Assembly (NCBI RefSeq): GCF_000826545.1
Contig: NZ_CDME01000011.1
Coordinates: forward strand, 956,001-1,020,000
Length of the DNA: 64,000 bases
Source: Kibdelosporangium sp. MJ126-NF4
Lineage (GTDB): Bacteria; Actinomycetota; Actinomycetes; Mycobacteriales; Pseudonocardiaceae
Direction of reading: 5' to 3'
Position numbers and translations under genes: made by a program
In this document: positions 8,564 to 16,270 of the stretch, in pieces
How the letters are laid out: every line of letters begins with the position of its first letter
Numbering within the stretch: the first letter of the stretch is position 1
The notes under the pieces: generated by a model
Databases searched by the model: none
The model's input: only the letters and a program-made list of their open reading frames with translations
What the model was told of the DNA's origin: nothing

Positions 8564-9709
8564 ATGAGCCGATCGCACGAGCCCGAGATCGCGGACATCC
8601 GCGTCTCTCTGGCGGCGCTCGGCCATCCTTGGCAGGCCGGGGAAACGCGGCTCAGCCTGCTGCCGGAACGGGCGCGTCTGCTGCGTCTCGGGGTGCCCGC
8701 GCCCGATCAGGCCGACGTCGCCGCCCGCGCGGGCCAGGCTGACCGGATGGTCACCGCCGCGCTCGAAGCCGTTGGCCAGCAGGTGGTTTCCGCGACCGCG
8801 CCCGCGTCGACACTGCCGAAGTCCTTCGATCTCAGGGATGTGCGTGGCCGTGACTTCGTCACCTCGGTCAAGGACCAGGGCGACTGCGCGGCCGGTGCCG
8901 CCTTCGGCCTGTTGGCCGCGCTGGAGACCACCGCCGCGTTCACCCGTGGCGTGCCCGGGTTGAACCTCGACCTGTCCGAGGCGCACCTCTTCCACAACCA
9001 CGCCCGTGCACGCGGCTACACCAGCGAATCCGGTGCGTGGCCCGCGGACCTGCTCGACGACGCGGTCCGCACCGGCGTCACCTTCGAGGACTACTTCCCC
9101 TACCGGGACAACGGTTCCGGTACGGCCAACGCCGACTGGCCGAACCGCCTCGCCAAGGCAGCGGGAGCGACCGACCTGACCGGCAACCCGGCCGCGATCA
9201 AGCAGCACATCTTCGGATACGGCGCCGTGGCAGCGTGTTTCGTCGTCCACAGCGACTTTTTCCACTATCGCAACGGGGTGTACCGGCACACAGCCGGACG
9301 GCACGTGGGCGGTCACTGTGTGGTTCTGATCGGGTGGGACGACGACGCGCAGTGCTGGATCGGGAAGAACTCGTGGGGCACCGGCTGGGGCGATGGCGGC
9401 TTCTTCCGCATCGGCTACGGCGAGTGCTTCATCGAGGACTACCCAAGCCCGCGCCCGTCGGTTCTCGGTTGCACGGCAGTGCATCTCCGGGCCTGGCTGC
9501 CCGCGCAGCGCGCGCTCCGGCTGTTCGCCACGGCCAACGACGCGAACGGCTGGGCGTACCTGGAGAACCTGGGCTGGACGCACCTGGCAGGCGGACCGCA
9601 CAGCACCACGAACAAGCTCGCGATGCTGACGCACGCTCGCGCGAGTGGCCACACGGTCACTCCGTTCATCAACGGCAACGAACTCTCCACAGTGCAGGTG
9701 GCGGACTGA
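8564..9709 (+). CDS. papain-like (C1 family) pseudopeptidase lacking the catalytic cysteine
   Basis: A 381-residue protein with a papain (peptidase C1) fold from about residue 84 to 295 and no signal peptide or membrane segment. The fold is clear: LPKSFDLRD at the mature start, VKDQGDC at the oxyanion-hole glutamine (Q105), LSEAHLF, the histidine in GGHCVVLIGWDD (H251) and the asparagine in KNSWGTGWGDGG (N269). The nucleophile position reads C-A-A-G-A-A-F instead of C-G-S-C-W-A-F, so residue 111 is glycine; the codons (TGC GCG GCC GGT GCC GCC TTC) show this directly. It is thus probably a binding or scaffold protein rather than a protease. The C-terminal 70 residues resemble the next gene. 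ATG 8564 is preferred to 8561 for spacing from GGAGG (8555-8559). Confidence 0.85.
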   Translation: MSRSHEPEIADIRVSLAALGHPWQAGETRLSLLPERARLLRLGVPAPDQADVAARAGQADRMVTAALEAVGQQVVSATAPASTLPKSFDLRDVRGRDFVTSVKDQGDCAAGAAFGLLAALETTAAFTRGVPGLNLDLSEAHLFHNHARARGYTSESGAWPADLLDDAVRTGVTFEDYFPYRDNGSGTANADWPNRLAKAAGATDLTGNPAAIKQHIFGYGAVAACFVVHSDFFHYRNGVYRHTAGRHVGGHCVVLIGWDDDAQCWIGKNSWGTGWGDGGFFRIGYGECFIEDYPSPRPSVLGCTAVHLRAWLPAQRALRLFATANDANGWAYLENLGWTHLAGGPHSTTNKLAMLTHARASGHTVTPFINGNELSTVQVAD

Positions 9710-10053
9710 TGACTGGACAACCACCGGTACCGGGCACGTACGCCGTGCTCGACAGGCCAGAGGACTGGGCACCGTACGGCGACGCCACGGTCAGCCCACA
9801 GCCAGGCCTTTGCTCGCACCACCCGGTCCAGTCCGGCTGGCACATCGGGCGCACCATCTCCGACCTGTGGTCCTATGAGGACGCCTCCGGGGTGTGGGTG
9901 CTCGTCGACCACGTCGGATGGAAGCGGTTGTCCCCGGCCAGCCGATCCGGGCACACGCACATGACCTTGCTGGCCGGAGCGGCCACACACGACCACCTGA
10001 CCGTCGATTTCCACGAGGATTCCGACGGGCAGATCGACCAGTTGATCGTCTAG
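9709..10053 (+). CDS. small protein related to the C-terminal domain of the preceding pseudopeptidase
   Basis: A 114-residue protein starting at ATG 9709 within the TGATG overlap with the preceding stop, so it is translationally coupled. I do not recognise a named family. Its residues about 55-114 (DASGVWVLVDHVGW followed by a T/V/D-rich strand pattern) line up with the last 70 residues of the upstream gene (DANGWAYLENLGW...), sharing DA-x-G, the spaced L and GW-x-x-L. This suggests one beta-rich module duplicated and split off. There is no signal peptide or membrane helix. It probably works in a complex with the upstream protein. Confidence 0.7.
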   Translation: MTGQPPVPGTYAVLDRPEDWAPYGDATVSPQPGLCSHHPVQSGWHIGRTISDLWSYEDASGVWVLVDHVGWKRLSPASRSGHTHMTLLAGAATHDHLTVDFHEDSDGQIDQLIV

Positions 10054-10490
10054 AGATGCCACTGAGACGGGCCGAGGGGGGCCGCACAACGGAGATGGTG
10101 GCCGGCAGCTCGAGGGGGGTTGCCGGTCACCGTCTCCTCACCAGGGAGACAGCACCGAATGGGACTCACCGGATGTGCCGAGGGGAAATCGGGGGCGCCG
10201 GGGGGATGGGGGCGGCGCGGGCCGGCCGGGCGAACAGCCACGGCCGGCCCGCGTCGTCACATCGACTGTCACGCCGCCCGGGGGCCAGTCGGCCTGGGCA
10301 TCCGCCAAGTGAGCGAGCTGTGACGGCCTGTTCGGTGACGATCCGTTCGCGGACGCCGTTACGTTCAGGGCGGATACTCTATTCAGGTGACTTACGTATC
10401 CAGACGGGAACTGGCCGTTCATGTACTTCACGATGGTCGCGATACTTCCGTCGCCAGCTGAAGGACGACACCCGGGATGGGGTGGGCGTG
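10054..10490. other. 437-nt intergenic region with terminator and sigma-gene promoter area
   Basis: No convincing gene lies here. The left half is G-rich and holds a strong hairpin (10216-10253). The right half becomes less GC-rich, with segments such as TTACG and GGATACTCTATTCAG near 10355-10385 that could form the promoter of the downstream sigma factor gene, though no consensus can be assigned with certainty. Confidence 0.5.
10216..10253 (+). terminator. GC-rich hairpin, probable terminator of the pseudopeptidase operon
   Basis: A perfect 12-bp stem (CGCGGGCCGGCC, 10216-10227, with GGCCGGCCCGCG, 10242-10253) closes a 14-nt loop about 160 nt after the last gene of the operon. It has no T-tract, which is usual for actinobacterial terminators. 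Confidence 0.55.
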
Positions 10491-11096
10491 GTGACTGATG
10501 TTCGAACCGCGGAGGCGGACCCGCCATGGGAGGGTCTGAACGGCGCCGAGCGCTACGCGGCGTGCCTGCACGCGGCGAGAGCAGGCAGCCGGGTCGCGCG
10601 GGCGACTCTGGTCAAGGACCTCACCCCGTTGGTCTGGCACGTCGCGCGGGGCAACGGTCTTGACCGCACCATGGCCGAGGACGTCGTGCAGACCGTCTGG
10701 CTCGCGTTGTTCAGCCACATCGACTCCCTCGCCGAGCCGAAGGCGCTGGCGGGCTGGCTGATCACCACCACACGCAGGGAAGCTCAGCGCACGCGTGCCA
10801 AGAGCGCCACCGACCTGCCGCTCACCGACGAGATGGCCGAGCAGCTGACGAGTACCCAGCCGCACCCCGAGGACGAGGTGCTGCGAGCGGACCGCGACAC
10901 CAGGCTGTGGCGCGCGTTCAGCGAACTGCCGGAGAGGTGCCAGGAGCTGCTCCGGCTGACCGTGCTCGCGGGCCGAACCGAATACAGCCTGGTAGCCGAG
11001 GCCATGCGGATGAAGCGTGGCAGCATCGGCCCGACCAGGGGCCGGTGCCTGACCACGCTGAGGGAGCTCTTGGACACCGAAGGGGGCGGCGGATGA
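10491..11096 (+). CDS. ECF-type RNA polymerase sigma factor
   Basis: A sigma-70-family protein of about 201 residues with region 2 (LVWHVARGNGLDRTMAEDVVQTVWLALF, including the -10-binding helix) and region 4 with a helix-turn-helix (LPERCQELLRLTVLAGRTEYSLVAEAMRMKRGSIGPTRGRCLTTLREL). It has no linked anti-sigma factor with a zinc finger. The frame is open far upstream, but the plausible starts are the clustered GTGs at 10482, 10488 and 10491; I chose the last. It overlaps the next gene by 4 nt (ATGA). Sigma factors of this type in actinobacteria are often coupled to a small partner gene and to protease-like or CHAT/caspase genes, which fits the pseudopeptidase operon upstream, but target promoters are unknown. 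Confidence 0.82.
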   Translation: MTDVRTAEADPPWEGLNGAERYAACLHAARAGSRVARATLVKDLTPLVWHVARGNGLDRTMAEDVVQTVWLALFSHIDSLAEPKALAGWLITTTRREAQRTRAKSATDLPLTDEMAEQLTSTQPHPEDEVLRADRDTRLWRAFSELPERCQELLRLTVLAGRTEYSLVAEAMRMKRGSIGPTRGRCLTTLRELLDTEGGGG

Positions 11097-11569
11097 CGAA
11101 GATCGATCCGACGGGAGGCCAGGCGCATCCCGGCGACGAGGCCCTGCTGGCGGACCTGGACAGGATGCTCGACGAGTTCGACCCGCCCCCGGTCGGGCTG
11201 GTCGAACGGATCCAGTTCGCCATCGCGCTGGAGGACCTGGACGTGGAGGTGGCCCGCTGGGAGCGGGACGACTCGCTCGCCGGGGTCCGCGGTGGCGACC
11301 AGGGCACGATCACGTTCACGGTGAGCGACCTGACCGTGATGATCAACCTGACCAGGATCGGCGAGAACAACCGGATCGACGGCTGGCTCGTGCCCGCCGG
11401 TGAGCATTCGGTGGAGGTCAGGGTCGCCGAGCACGGGTCGCGGGAGACCACGGCGGACGAAGGCGGCCGGTTCGTGCTGGACGGCGTCCCGCGTGGCACC
11501 ACGCAGATCATCATCCAGCTCGACGGACCGCCCGCCCGAACCGTCGTCACCCCCACAGTCCTGCTCTGA
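11093..11569 (+). CDS. sigma-factor-coupled protein with a carboxypeptidase-regulatory-like (Ig-type) domain
   Basis: A 158-residue soluble protein. The N-terminal part (residues about 15-60, DLDRMLDEFDPPPVGLVERIQFAIALEDLD split by an acidic helix) is alpha-helical. The C-terminal 90 residues are beta-rich and end in a carboxypeptidase-regulatory-like pattern (DEGGRFVLDGVPRGTTQIII). The ATG overlaps the sigma-factor stop, so the two proteins are made together. The stoichiometric coupling suggests a regulator or partner of the sigma factor, but no zinc-binding anti-sigma motif or membrane helix is present, so the mechanism is unknown. Confidence 0.75.
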   Translation: MTKIDPTGGQAHPGDEALLADLDRMLDEFDPPPVGLVERIQFAIALEDLDVEVARWERDDSLAGVRGGDQGTITFTVSDLTVMINLTRIGENNRIDGWLVPAGEHSVEVRVAEHGSRETTADEGGRFVLDGVPRGTTQIIIQLDGPPARTVVTPTVLL

Positions 11570-11574
11570 AAACG

Positions 11575-11620
11575 CTCGTGAGTGGTTGGTCCGGTTAGAG
11601 GCGGACTAACCACTCACGAG
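11575..11620. terminator. palindromic bidirectional terminator-like repeat, copy 1
   Basis: The left arm CTCGTGAGTGGTTGGTCCG (11575-11593) pairs with 11602-11620 with one G-U-type mismatch; the loop is 8 nt and GTTTTTG follows on the + strand. It sits between two convergent genes, and the helD stop codon (11614-11616) lies within the right arm. The same core recurs at 44897-44942 and 51652-51696. Confidence 0.8.
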
Positions 11621-13818
11621 GTTTTTGTGAGGCGGGAGAGGGATTTCGGCAGCTCACCGGGGTGGATGACGCCGAGTCGTTGCGTCGCACGGGTGAGCGC
11701 GACGTACAGGTCGTTGGCGCCTCTCGGTGAGTCACCGAGGATCCGGGCCGGGTCGACCACGAGCACCGAGTCGAACTCCAGTCCCTTCGCCTGCCACACC
11801 GTCAGCATCGAGACCTGGCTTTCCAGGTCGACCTCCGGCACGGCACCGGCGAACCCGGCGGGGACGATCACCGCGAGTCTGCCCTCGCCGATCTCGGCCG
11901 CCTCCTTGGCGATGATCTCCGGCAGCCGCTCCCGGACGTCCGGAACCTCGCGGTGCCACGGAGCCAGCCCGGATTCGCGGACCGACGTCGGCGTCTCGAC
12001 CTCGGGGCCGAGGACGTCCGCCGCGACGGCCATGATCTCCGACGGCGTGCGGTAGTTGACAGTCAGGTGCTCCATCCGCCAGCGGTCCTCGACATACGGT
12101 TCCAGCACGGCGTTCCACGATGTCGTTCCCGCCGGGTCCCCGGTCTGGGCGACGTCGCCGACGAGCGTCATGGATCTGCTGGGACAGCGGCGCATCAGCA
12201 CTCGCCACGCCATCGCCGACAGTTCCTGTGCCTCGTCGACGATCACGTGCCCGAACGCCCATTCACGGTCCGCCGCAGCACGTTCCGCGGCCGTGCGGTA
12301 GTCGGTTTCCTCGTGCCGCCCGGCCAGCCTGCCCGCGTCGATCAGGTCGGTGGCCATCAGGATCTCGGGATCGGCCGCGTCGTCGAGGTCGAGGATGTCG
12401 AGCACGCCGCTGGCGTAGTCGATCTCCTCCTGCCGCCTGCGCTCGTCGGCCGCCTTGACCTTCGAGTCGTCGACACCGAGCAGCTCGGCCGCCTCGTCGA
12501 GCAACGCGGCGTCGGCCGCTGTCCAACCGCCCGGTTCCCGTTGCAGCTCGGGGAAATCCGGTGCGGCGGAGGCCAGCAGGTCCGGCGAGTCGAACAGGTC
12601 CGCCAGCAGTTGCTGGGGCGTCAGGATCGGCCAGAGCCAGTCGATCGCCTCCTGCACCTCGGGCGACTCACGCAGTTCGCGCCGGATCTCCTCGATGTCG
12701 GCGTCCTCCAGCAAGTTGGCGCCGCCAAGGGGATCCGCGCCGATCCGGTCGGCGTATTGGCGGGCCAGCGCGTCGAGGATCGTCGGCACGATCAACGGCT
12801 TGGCCTTGTTGTGCACCCGCCGGGAGCGGCGGGCCACGGCACGGGCCTGCACGCAGGTCTTCTTGTCCAGCCTGAGTATCTCGCCCTCGAACTCGATCTC
12901 GATGTGGTCGTCGGGCACCCGCTGGCGGTCGCGCACGGCGGCGGCGAGCACGTCGGCCATCTCCACGCGGCCCTTGATCTCGGCGATGTGAACGGATTCC
13001 GTCCGGTCGGGCGCCATCCCGGGGAACAGTTCGCCCACAGTGGACAACAGGACACCGGTCTCGCCGAGCGACGGCAGCACCTGGCCGATGTAACGCAGGA
13101 AGGTCGAGTTGGGACCGACGACGAGCACACCGCGCCGGGACAACTGTTCGCGGTAGGTGTACATCAGGTAGGCCGCGCGGTGCAGCGCGACCGCGGTCTT
13201 GCCCGTGCCCGGTCCGCCCTGGACCACGAGGACGCCGTTCAGCCCGGAACGGATGATCTTGTCCTGCTCGGCCTGGATGGTCTGCACGATGTCGTTCATC
13301 CGGCCGGTCCGGCTGGCGTTCACGGCCGCGAGCAGCGCGGCCTCGCCGGTGAGGCCCTCGTGCCGCGCGGGGTCGGCGGCGTCGAGGTCGAGCACCTCGT
13401 CGTCGATCGCGGTGACCTTGCGCATGCTGGTGCGGATGTGCCTGCGCCGCCGCACCCCGTCCGGCGCGGCGGCGGTGGCGAGGTAGAAAGGCCTGGCAGC
13501 GGGGGCTCGCCAGTCCATCAGCAGCGGTTCGTAGTCGTTGTCCTCGTCGAAGATCCCGATTCGGCCGATGTGCTGACGCGTCCTGTCGTCGAAATCGAGC
13601 CTGCCGAAGCAGAGTCCGTTTTCCACGGAGTTGTACTGCGCCAACTGCTGGGAGTACATGCCGGTGGCGGCTTCCCGCTCGGTGCGCGCCTGCGGGGTGC
13701 CGCTGGAATCCTTGAGTACCTTGGCCAACTGGCCGGATGTCCGCGCACGCAGATCGTCGAGACGACCGTAGAGCATCGACACGATCCGTTGTTCCAGCTC
13801 AATTTCCCCGCTTGACAA
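11614..13818 (-). CDS. helD: HelD-like superfamily 1 helicase, RNA polymerase recycling factor
   Basis: A 734-residue UvrD/Rep-like protein of the HelD type. The N-terminal arm (residues 1-80, with a helical RLDDLRARTSGQLAKVL segment) enters the RNA polymerase secondary channel in this family. Walker A is VQGGPGTGKTA near residue 210. Walker B/DEAQE appears as VIVDEAQELSAMAWRVL near residue 530, and C-terminal SF1 motifs include VNYRTPSEIM and WQAKGLEFDSV. HelD removes stalled polymerase from DNA using ATP. Some actinobacterial members (HelR) give rifamycin tolerance, but I see no rifamycin-associated element upstream. The start is TTG with AAAGGA at a good distance. The last codons lie in a palindromic terminator. 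Confidence 0.88.
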   Translation of the reverse strand: MSSGEIELEQRIVSMLYGRLDDLRARTSGQLAKVLKDSSGTPQARTEREAATGMYSQQLAQYNSVENGLCFGRLDFDDRTRQHIGRIGIFDEDNDYEPLLMDWRAPAARPFYLATAAAPDGVRRRRHIRTSMRKVTAIDDEVLDLDAADPARHEGLTGEAALLAAVNASRTGRMNDIVQTIQAEQDKIIRSGLNGVLVVQGGPGTGKTAVALHRAAYLMYTYREQLSRRGVLVVGPNSTFLRYIGQVLPSLGETGVLLSTVGELFPGMAPDRTESVHIAEIKGRVEMADVLAAAVRDRQRVPDDHIEIEFEGEILRLDKKTCVQARAVARRSRRVHNKAKPLIVPTILDALARQYADRIGADPLGGANLLEDADIEEIRRELRESPEVQEAIDWLWPILTPQQLLADLFDSPDLLASAAPDFPELQREPGGWTAADAALLDEAAELLGVDDSKVKAADERRRQEEIDYASGVLDILDLDDAADPEILMATDLIDAGRLAGRHEETDYRTAAERAAADREWAFGHVIVDEAQELSAMAWRVLMRRCPSRSMTLVGDVAQTGDPAGTTSWNAVLEPYVEDRWRMEHLTVNYRTPSEIMAVAADVLGPEVETPTSVRESGLAPWHREVPDVRERLPEIIAKEAAEIGEGRLAVIVPAGFAGAVPEVDLESQVSMLTVWQAKGLEFDSVLVVDPARILGDSPRGANDLYVALTRATQRLGVIHPGELPKSLSRLTKTS

Positions 13819-13942
13819 CCGGCTTTCCTTTCGCTAAAATCACGCTAGAGTCAATTCGCTGGTGTATTTTTTCATGTACTTTTCTGTGCCGCGAACGACC
13901 ACAATAGCAGCGATTATTGCGGATCGCACTAAGCTTTGTTCC
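13819..13942. promoter_or_regulatory. AT-rich divergent promoter region
   Basis: This 124-nt gap between helD (-) and a small membrane protein gene (+) is much richer in A/T than the rest of the window (for example GTGTATTTTTTCATGTAC near 13861). It must hold both promoters, but I cannot fix -35/-10 boxes with confidence. Confidence 0.4.
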
Positions 13943-14260
13943 ATGGAAGACGAAGGCCCTTCTCCCAATACCGGTGCCGCACGGCTGGTCGTCCTGCTGT
14001 GCGCGTTCGGGCTGGCCACCGTCGGCGCGTTCAGCGCGTTCTTCGCCACCGAGATCCTCGCCGCCGTCCTCGGCGCCTCGGCACGCCCCAGCACCGGCGC
14101 GTTGATCCTGTGCGCGCTGGTGCCGATCGCGACGGCCGTGGGAGCGGTGATCATCTCCATTCGCGCCAAGGCAATGGGCAAGGTCCTCGCGTTGGGCTGC
14201 GGCACGCTGGTGCTCGGCGCGATCGTGACAGCGCTGCTGATGGTGGTCATCGCGGCATGA
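13943..14260 (+). CDS. small integral membrane protein, unknown function
   Basis: A 105-residue protein with three predicted transmembrane helices (about residues 12-38, 45-68 and 78-103) and a short acidic N-terminus (MEDEGPSPNTG). I do not recognise the family. The frame continues upstream to an ATG at 13862, but that segment is AT-rich and non-hydrophobic in style, so ATG 13943 is preferred; no good Shine-Dalgarno is seen. It ends 4 nt before the convergent sigma-factor gene. Confidence 0.6.
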   Translation: MEDEGPSPNTGAARLVVLLCAFGLATVGAFSAFFATEILAAVLGASARPSTGALILCALVPIATAVGAVIISIRAKAMGKVLALGCGTLVLGAIVTALLMVVIAA

Positions 14261-14264
14261 GCAC

Positions 14265-15296
14265 TCAGCGCGTGGTGGTCACTGTGGGCGGAGCGACCGG
14301 CGGCGCCGTGGTGTCCGGCTGGAACATGACCACCATCAGCGCTATCGCAACCGCCACAAGGAATGCCATGGCGGGCAACAGGAACGGCTTCACTATCCGC
14401 CAGACGGCGTAGGCGAGCACGGCCACGGCGCTGCCCACCGCCACCAGTACCTTGACGGCAAGGCCAGCAGGTCCGGAACCGGCGACTCCGGCGCCCACCG
14501 CTTTGGCCGCGAGACCGCCGGACGCGGATCCGGCGGCACTGGCGCCGAAAACCAGTGGTGCGACACAGGTCCGCAGGCGGCTGTTGACGTCCGCCAACTC
14601 GGCCGCGAGTGCGCTGCACCGCACACACTCGTCCAGGTGCGCCCGGACGAGCGTCGTTTCCCGCCGGGACAACCCGGCCCTTGTCCACGCGCCCAACAGA
14701 TCCGTGGCGGCCCGACAGCCGTCCTCGGTCGTCTCGGCAAGGTGCACTTGGAGGTACGCCTGTTTCAGTCCTTCACGGGCCCGGTAGGCCAGTGCCGATA
14801 CACCGTTCGGCGTGAGGCCGAGCAGCGGCGCCACGTCCGCCGGTGACTCCTCCTCGACTTCGGTGTGCCACAACACCATCTGCCACCGTTCGGGCAGGCG
14901 TGCGAACGCCCTGGCCGCCAGCGAACGTTCCAGCCCCGCCAGCGCGGTGTCTGTGAACGGCACGCTGACCGACTCGACCGGCGCCGCCTTCGTCACGTCC
15001 TCGGCGGTGCGGACCCTGCGTTCCGCGTCAGTCCTGTCATAGGCGAGGTGTCGTAGCGCCGTGAGCAGATACGGCCGGAACGCCGCGTCGGGTCCGCGGC
15101 CGTCGCGCAGGGTGTCGAGCACCCTGGCGAACGCCTCGGACACCAGGTCGTCGGCTTCGATGCGCGACCGGCTCAACTGCCGGGCGAGATTCGCGGCCGA
15201 CCTGACATGTCGTTCGTACAGTGTTCCGTACGCCGTCACATCACCGCCGCGAACCGCGGTGATCAGGTCCGCGTCCGGATCGGAAACCTGGGTCAT
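14265..15296 (-). CDS. membrane-tethered ECF sigma factor fused to a zinc-finger anti-sigma domain
   Basis: A 343-residue fusion protein. Residues about 1-165 are an ECF sigma factor: region 2 (YERHVRSAANLARQL...IEADDLVSEAFARVL) and region 4 (LPERWQMVLWHTEVEEESPADVAPLLGLTPNGVSALAYRAREGL). Next comes a zf-HC2-like segment with the zinc ligands H-x3-C-x2-C in AHLDECVRC. An alanine/glycine-rich stretch leads to two hydrophobic helices near the C-terminus (AVKVLVAVGSAVAVLAYAV and FLLPAMAFLVAVAIALMVV) and a Thr/Pro tail. Long ECF factors with a C-terminal zinc finger and membrane helices are known in actinobacteria. The fusion implies that sigma is held at the membrane and released by a signal, perhaps proteolysis. 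The ATG at 15296 is chosen; the long upstream open frame is not coding. Confidence 0.85.
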   Translation of the reverse strand: MTQVSDPDADLITAVRGGDVTAYGTLYERHVRSAANLARQLSRSRIEADDLVSEAFARVLDTLRDGRGPDAAFRPYLLTALRHLAYDRTDAERRVRTAEDVTKAAPVESVSVPFTDTALAGLERSLAARAFARLPERWQMVLWHTEVEEESPADVAPLLGLTPNGVSALAYRAREGLKQAYLQVHLAETTEDGCRAATDLLGAWTRAGLSRRETTLVRAHLDECVRCSALAAELADVNSRLRTCVAPLVFGASAAGSASGGLAAKAVGAGVAGSGPAGLAVKVLVAVGSAVAVLAYAVWRIVKPFLLPAMAFLVAVAIALMVVMFQPDTTAPPVAPPTVTTTR

Positions 15297-15395
15297 GCGA
15301 CAAGAACCCGCGAGAACCCTGATGATGACGCCACAATCCGTGGTCCGATCGAGTGAACCACCGTCATAGTCGCCGCGAGCCGGGGTTGGCAGCGC

Positions 15396-15566
15396 ATGTC
15401 CGGCTTCCTCAACGGCGCGCTCCTGGTCGTTCCCCTGCTCGCAGCGGCTCGGCTGCTGCTGTTCTGCCTCGCTCTGGTGGCCCACCACCGGTGGCGGATC
15501 CCCGTCGCCAGCATCGAACGGCTCATCAGGGCGTGCTTCCCGCAGCGCAAGCGGGATCGGTGCTGA
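15396..15566 (+). CDS. 56-residue hydrophobic protein, unknown function
   Basis: A short open frame, MSGFLNGALL..., with a single hydrophobic helix (about residues 5-30) and a basic tail (HHRWR...PQRKRDRC). Nearly all third codon positions are G or C over 56 codons, as in the true genes of this window, which supports coding. It lies between the divergent sigma-fusion gene and the convergent tetR gene. No family is recognised, and no strong ribosome-binding site is visible. Confidence 0.5.
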   Translation: MSGFLNGALLVVPLLAAARLLLFCLALVAHHRWRIPVASIERLIRACFPQRKRDRC

Positions 15567-15577
15567 GACCTGACGGG

Positions 15578-16189
15578 TCAGGGCATACGTGGCTGGAGGC
15601 CGCGCAACGCCGTGTCCACCACCTGGTCGGTGTATTCGTGTGTGAGCGGGCCGGTGCGCTGCAGCCACCTGTTGAGGACCGGCCCGAACAGCATGTCGAT
15701 GGCTACGTCGAGGTCGACGCCCTCGGCTAGCTGCCCGGCGCGTTGTGCGGCGCGCAGTCGGTTCTTCTTGACCACTCGCACCGGCTCGTCCAGCCGCTTC
15801 GCGTAGTCGGCCGCCAGGGTGGGATCGAGGACGATCTCGGTGTGCAGTGCGCGCATGGGCAGGTCGAAGCGCGGGTCGTTCAGTTCGTCGACGGTGGCGC
15901 GCAGCACGAGTTTCAGGTCGGCGGCCAGGTCTCCGGTGTCCGGCAGGCCGCCGGGCTGGTCGTCCTGTCCGTCGGTGGTGAGCGTCAGGAAGGCGTCGAA
16001 CAGCAACGCCCCCTTTGACGGCCACCAGCGGTAGATCGTCTGTTTGCCGACGCCTGCGGCTGTGGCGATTCCCTCGATCGAGAGCTTCGCGTAGCCGACC
16101 TTGCCGACCAGGTCGAGCGCTGCGGCGAGGATGGCTCGCCGCGCTGAGTCGCTGCGGCGGCTGGCGTCCGGGGTGGCCTTCTGTGACAC
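15578..16189 (-). CDS. TetR-family transcriptional regulator
   Basis: A 203-residue repressor with an N-terminal TetR helix-turn-helix (residues about 18-62, with SIEGIATAAGVGKQTIYRWWPSKGALLFDAF) and an all-helical ligand-binding C-terminus of the TetR_C type. The GTG start is followed by a typical SQKATPDASRR lead. It is divergent from the SDR gene at 16312, and two AGACG-type palindromes lie in the shared promoter. It therefore probably represses itself and the dehydrogenase; the ligand is unknown. Confidence 0.88.
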   Translation of the reverse strand: MSQKATPDASRRSDSARRAILAAALDLVGKVGYAKLSIEGIATAAGVGKQTIYRWWPSKGALLFDAFLTLTTDGQDDQPGGLPDTGDLAADLKLVLRATVDELNDPRFDLPMRALHTEIVLDPTLAADYAKRLDEPVRVVKKNRLRAAQRAGQLAEGVDLDVAIDMLFGPVLNRWLQRTGPLTHEYTDQVVDTALRGLQPRMP

Positions 16190-16217
16190 GCTCCGGACTC
16201 TAGCAAAAGACGAGACG

Positions 16218-16230
16218 AGACGGTCCGTCT
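16218..16230. promoter_or_regulatory. palindromic operator 1 (AGACGGTCCGTCT)
   Basis: A 13-nt palindrome AGACGG-T-CCGTCT lies 29 nt upstream of the tetR start. It overlaps the -35 of a candidate SDR promoter and shares the AGACG...CGTCT arms with the second site at 16271-16290. Divergent tetR/target spacing makes it a probable TetR operator. Confidence 0.65.
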
Positions 16231-16257
16231 TGACTTGACGGCATGGCGGTGTACTGT
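16230..16257 (+). promoter_or_regulatory. candidate sigma-70 promoter of the SDR gene
   Basis: TTGACT (16230-16235) and TACTGT (16252-16257) are 16 nt apart and lie between the two palindromic operators. Repressor bound at either site would block it. Confidence 0.45.
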
Positions 16258-16270
16258 ACGAGTCGTTCGC

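Noticed and set aside
7664..9772. A 702-codon - strand frame through coxD, pspC and the pseudopeptidase gene
   Set aside because: It spans several clear genes and promoters on both strands and has no conserved motif.
11953..13818. A 620-codon + strand frame opposite helD
   Set aside because: Shadow of helD in the reverse strand; composition is Arg/Gly/His-rich with no recognisable fold.
13819..13942. Rifamycin-associated element upstream of helD, as in helR genes
   Set aside because: I looked for the GC-rich inverted repeat and found only AT-rich sequence.
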